Positions 61,497-64,000 of a DNA stretch of 64,000 nt are shown piece by piece (position 1 is the first letter of the stretch; each line of letters opens with the position of its first letter). Source of the DNA: Cellulophaga algicola DSM 14237. Its GTDB lineage: Bacteria; Bacteroidota; Bacteroidia; Flavobacteriales; Flavobacteriaceae. Made by a program: the position numbers and the translations under genes. The stretch is taken from positions 4,464,001 to 4,528,000 of the forward strand of contig NC_014934.1 in assembly GCF_000186265.1 (NCBI RefSeq), written 5' to 3'. The notes beneath the pieces were generated by a model. It was given only the letters and a program-made list of their open reading frames with translations. It ran no database searches and was not told the origin of the DNA.

Positions 61497-62603
61497 ATGA
61501 AAAGATTTATAGGCTTCATAGAAAAAGAATTTTACCATATCTTTAGAGATAGACGCTCCTTGTTTATTCTCTTTGGAATGCCTATTGCCCAAATTTTATT
61601 ATTTGGCTTCGCAATAACCAATGAAATTAATAATGTTGATATTGCTATCCTAGACCATTCAAAAGACGCAAACACCACCGAAATTATTTCAAAAATAGGG
61701 TCCTCAAAATACTTTAGTATTAAACAAGTTATCACTAAAGAAACAGACATTGCTGCTGTTTTTAAAAAAGGCGAAGTAAAGGCTGTTTTAAATTTTGAGA
61801 AAGACTTTAGCAAAAACCTTATAAAAGAGCATAAAGCTAGCGTTCAAATTGTTACCGATGCTACGGACCCGAATACCGCAAATACCATCAGTAACTATGT
61901 CAATGCTATTCTACAGCAATATCAAAAAGAATTAAACAAAGACAGCAGCACGCCATACCAAATAGTTCCTGAGACCCGAATGGTCTATAATCCAGAATTA
62001 AAAAGCGTGTATATGTTTGTTCCGGGAGTCATGACCATTATCCTTATGCTCGTTTCTGCCATGATGACCTCTATTTCTATCACAAAAGAAAAAGAATTGG
62101 GCACTATGGAAATATTATTAGTCTCCCCGATAAAACCAATTCAAGTCATTATAGGCAAGGTTTTTCCTTATATTTTTCTATCCATCATAAACGCTATTGT
62201 CATTGTAGTCTTAAGTATTTTCATCTTTAATATGCCGGTACAAGGCAGCTTATTTCTGTTGGCTTTAGAGAGTATCCTTTTTATTGTGAGTGCTTTGGCA
62301 TTGGGCATTTTAATTTCCACCATTTCTAAAACACAACAAACCGCCATGATGATTTCTCTAATGGGATTAATGCTACCCGTTATTTTACTCTCGGGTTTTA
62401 TTTTCCCTATTTCAAGCATGCCGGTTCCCCTACAGGTCATTAGTTCTATTATTCCTGCCAAATGGTTTATTCTTATCATTAAAGGCATTATGCTAAAAGG
62501 GGTAGGTTTAGAGTATTTATGGAAAGAAACCCTTACTTTATTAGGAATGACGGTGTTTTTCATAGCCTTGAGTGTCAAGAAATATAAAATTAGACTAGAG
62601 TGA
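61497..62603 (+). CDS. ABC-2 type permease 1 (YbhS-like)
   Basis: A 368-residue ABC-2 permease: one N-terminal helix (IAQILLFGFAI), a large external loop (about 45-170) and five C-terminal helices, starting GVMTIILMLVSAMMTS and containing the KEKELGTMEILLVSPI elbow motif. It should form a heterodimer with permease 2. The start is MKRFIGFIEKEFYHIF, parallel to permease 2. Confidence 0.92.
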   Translation: MKRFIGFIEKEFYHIFRDRRSLFILFGMPIAQILLFGFAITNEINNVDIAILDHSKDANTTEIISKIGSSKYFSIKQVITKETDIAAVFKKGEVKAVLNFEKDFSKNLIKEHKASVQIVTDATDPNTANTISNYVNAILQQYQKELNKDSSTPYQIVPETRMVYNPELKSVYMFVPGVMTIILMLVSAMMTSISITKEKELGTMEILLVSPIKPIQVIIGKVFPYIFLSIINAIVIVVLSIFIFNMPVQGSLFLLALESILFIVSALALGILISTISKTQQTAMMISLMGLMLPVILLSGFIFPISSMPVPLQVISSIIPAKWFILIIKGIMLKGVGLEYLWKETLTLLGMTVFFIALSVKKYKIRLE

Positions 62604-62688
62604 AACAGTACCTAGTGAAATAAAAAAATAGCAGTAGAACGCGAGTGTTAAAAACTAAAAAGAGATTCCCGGTTTCATGGGAAATAAT

Positions 62689-63810
62689 ATGAAAATAATA
62701 CTATACATCATACAAAAGGAGTTTAAGCAAATCTTTAGAAATAAAGGGATGCTGCCTATTATTTTTGTTTTACCCTTACTCCAATTAATCATTTTATCAA
62801 ATGCTGCGACTTTTGAAATAAAAAACATCAAATTTGGAGCTATAGATCATGATCATACGGCTACTTCCAGAGCATTAATAGAAAAATTTAATGCCTCTAA
62901 CTATTTTGATGTACTGACCAATTATCCTTCTCAAGAAAAAGCGAGTGCCGCCATGCTAAAGGGAGAAGTAAATGTGATTTTAGAAATACCAAGCTATTTT
63001 CAACGTGATTTACAAAAGGAAAAACACCACACTTTAGGGGTAACCATAAATGCTATTGATGGTGCAGCAGCGGGTGTAGAAAATGTGTATGCTACACAGA
63101 TTATTCAAAGTTTTAATCAACATCTAAAAGTTGATTTATTACAGCCCTCAGACCAACTTATAACCACAACACGTATAGAAACTATTCCTTTATTTTGGTA
63201 CAATGAAACCTTAAATTATAAAACCTTTATGGTACCTGGCATTTTAGTGCTATTGGTCACCATGATTACACTATTTCTTTCAGGAATGAATATTGTGCGC
63301 GAAAAAGAAATAGGCACCTTAGAACAGATTAATGTAACTCCCATTAAGAAAAGTCAGTTTATTATAGGCAAGCTCTTTCCTTTTTGGGTTATAGGAATGG
63401 GCTTACTGACTGTTGGACTTATAATTGCTAAAGGAATCTTTAATGTTCCTATGATAGGCAGCTTACCCCTCATGTATTTATATACAGGAGTCTATATTTT
63501 AGTGATATTAGGAATTGGATTGTTTATTTCAAATTTTACAGACACGCAACAACAAGCCATGTTTATCGCTTGGTTTTTTACCGTTATTTTTATATTGATG
63601 AGTGGCTTGTTTACGCCTATTGAAAGTATGCCAAAATGGGCACAGATGATGACGGCCTTTAACCCTATAAAATATTTTGTGGAAGTAATGCGGATGGTGA
63701 TGCTTAAAGGATCTGGTTTTATGGATATTCTTCCACAATTATTAAAAACCGTATTGTACGCTTTTATAATGAATGGCTTGGCGGTTTGGAGTTATAAAAA
63801 ATCGACATAA
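62689..63810 (+). CDS. ABC-2 type permease 2 (YbhR-like)
   Basis: A 373-residue ABC-2 permease with the same plan: first helix, external loop, and the KEIGTLEQINVTPIKKSQ elbow before the last helices, ending with AFIMNGLAVWSYKK. I start at ATG 62689, which aligns MKIILYIIQKEFKQIF with the paralogue, rather than ATG 62677. It ends the operon; no strong terminator follows within 30 bp. Confidence 0.91.
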   Translation: MKIILYIIQKEFKQIFRNKGMLPIIFVLPLLQLIILSNAATFEIKNIKFGAIDHDHTATSRALIEKFNASNYFDVLTNYPSQEKASAAMLKGEVNVILEIPSYFQRDLQKEKHHTLGVTINAIDGAAAGVENVYATQIIQSFNQHLKVDLLQPSDQLITTTRIETIPLFWYNETLNYKTFMVPGILVLLVTMITLFLSGMNIVREKEIGTLEQINVTPIKKSQFIIGKLFPFWVIGMGLLTVGLIIAKGIFNVPMIGSLPLMYLYTGVYILVILGIGLFISNFTDTQQQAMFIAWFFTVIFILMSGLFTPIESMPKWAQMMTAFNPIKYFVEVMRMVMLKGSGFMDILPQLLKTVLYAFIMNGLAVWSYKKST

Positions 63811-63842
63811 CTTGATCTTTTATAAACCCTGAGATTGTTCTC

Positions 63843-64000
63843 CTAGAAAACGTCGGCTTTAAATTGGATACTTACTTCCCCATTTACTAATCTATTTTCA
63901 TTATCAATACCACTAAAAGCACCATTTTGTATTTCACTTCCCGGTTTCAAAAAATAAGTTTTAAAATACATATGCACTTGATCAAAAGCGATAATCCCTG
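63843..64000 (-). CDS. Partial CDS, C-terminal 51 residues of an unknown protein
   Basis: The minus-strand frame from the window edge to a TAG at 63845-63843 encodes the end of a protein containing QVHMYFKTYFLKPGSEI and ending in VSIQFKADVF. Alternating hydrophobic and polar residues and the terminal Phe suggest a beta-rich, possibly outer-membrane, protein. The rest lies beyond the window. Confidence 0.55.
   Translation of the reverse strand, partial: GIIAFDQVHMYFKTYFLKPGSEIQNGAFSGIDNENRLVNGEVSIQFKADVF

Noticed and set aside
1-64000. Search for tRNA, rRNA, IS elements, integrases or phage genes
   Set aside because: No cloverleaf, rRNA-like segment, transposase or integrase was recognised; the window looks like ordinary chromosome.

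Overview
The window looks like a chromosomal segment of a Bacteroidota bacterium, most likely a marine-type Flavobacteriaceae (Cellulophaga/Maribacter/Zobellia-like; the genus is inference). Supporting signs are the AT-rich DNA, the repeated promoter element TAnnTTTG with TTG about 20 bp upstream, almost no Shine-Dalgarno sites, many lipoprotein signal peptides, a Por-type (type IX) secretion tail on a cellulase, the HYC_CC_PP and DUF3347 families, and a short RpoD-type sigma factor. I saw no tRNA, rRNA, IS element, phage gene or CRISPR array.

Layout: (1) 197-2823, a TetR regulator and two tandem lipoprotein alpha/beta hydrolases, with matching 18-bp operators in both promoters. (2) 7406-2931 (minus), an NAD salvage operon: NrtR-type Nudix regulator, deoxyribosyltransferase-like protein, nicotinamide phosphoribosyltransferase, a macrodomain-like unknown and a short PRPP-synthetase-like protein, with paired operators in the internal promoter. 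(3) 7590-21621, a copper/silver resistance operon: HYC_CC_PP protein, CusA, CusC, a multicopper oxidase fused to a CopB-like barrel, a DUF3347 lipoprotein, a haem-binding protein, an HMA-AraC sensor, a P1B ATPase and CusB. (4) 21821-26387, a secreted GH5 cellulase, a cold-shock protein, an MscS-type channel and a secreted DUF6503-like protein. (5) 26893-42077 (minus), two blocks of transglutaminase-like, circularly permuted ATP-grasp, alpha-E, DUF2126 and zincin genes, a conserved but functionally obscure peptide-modification system. They are separated by a glycine-rich secreted protein, a Crp-family regulator and a fatty acid desaturase. (6) 43910-47922 (minus), a nitric oxide detoxification operon: Rrf2/NsrR-like regulator, membrane protein, cupin, quinol NO reductase, truncated haemoglobin. 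(7) 48461-51038, a beta-helix lipoprotein and an RpoD-like sigma factor that looks like a paralogue. (8) 51111-53439, HxlA/HxlB of the ribulose monophosphate pathway, divergent from an AraC regulator with phased repeats between them. (9) 53548-55734, a phytase-like esterase lipoprotein and two convergent DoxX proteins overlapping at their stops. (10) 55993-63810, a TetR-controlled YbhGFSR-like ABC export operon with TolC, HlyD, an unknown lipoprotein and OsmC.

Two loci best deserve attention as possible undescribed systems. The NAD operon combines an ADP-ribose-type sensor, a PRPP-synthetase-like and a NAMPT-like protein, and a macrodomain-like protein, which together could rebuild NAD+ from ADP-ribose and nicotinamide (NARP1-like). 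The second is the doubled transglutaminase/ATP-grasp/alpha-E system. Both functional readings are inference from domains and gene order.
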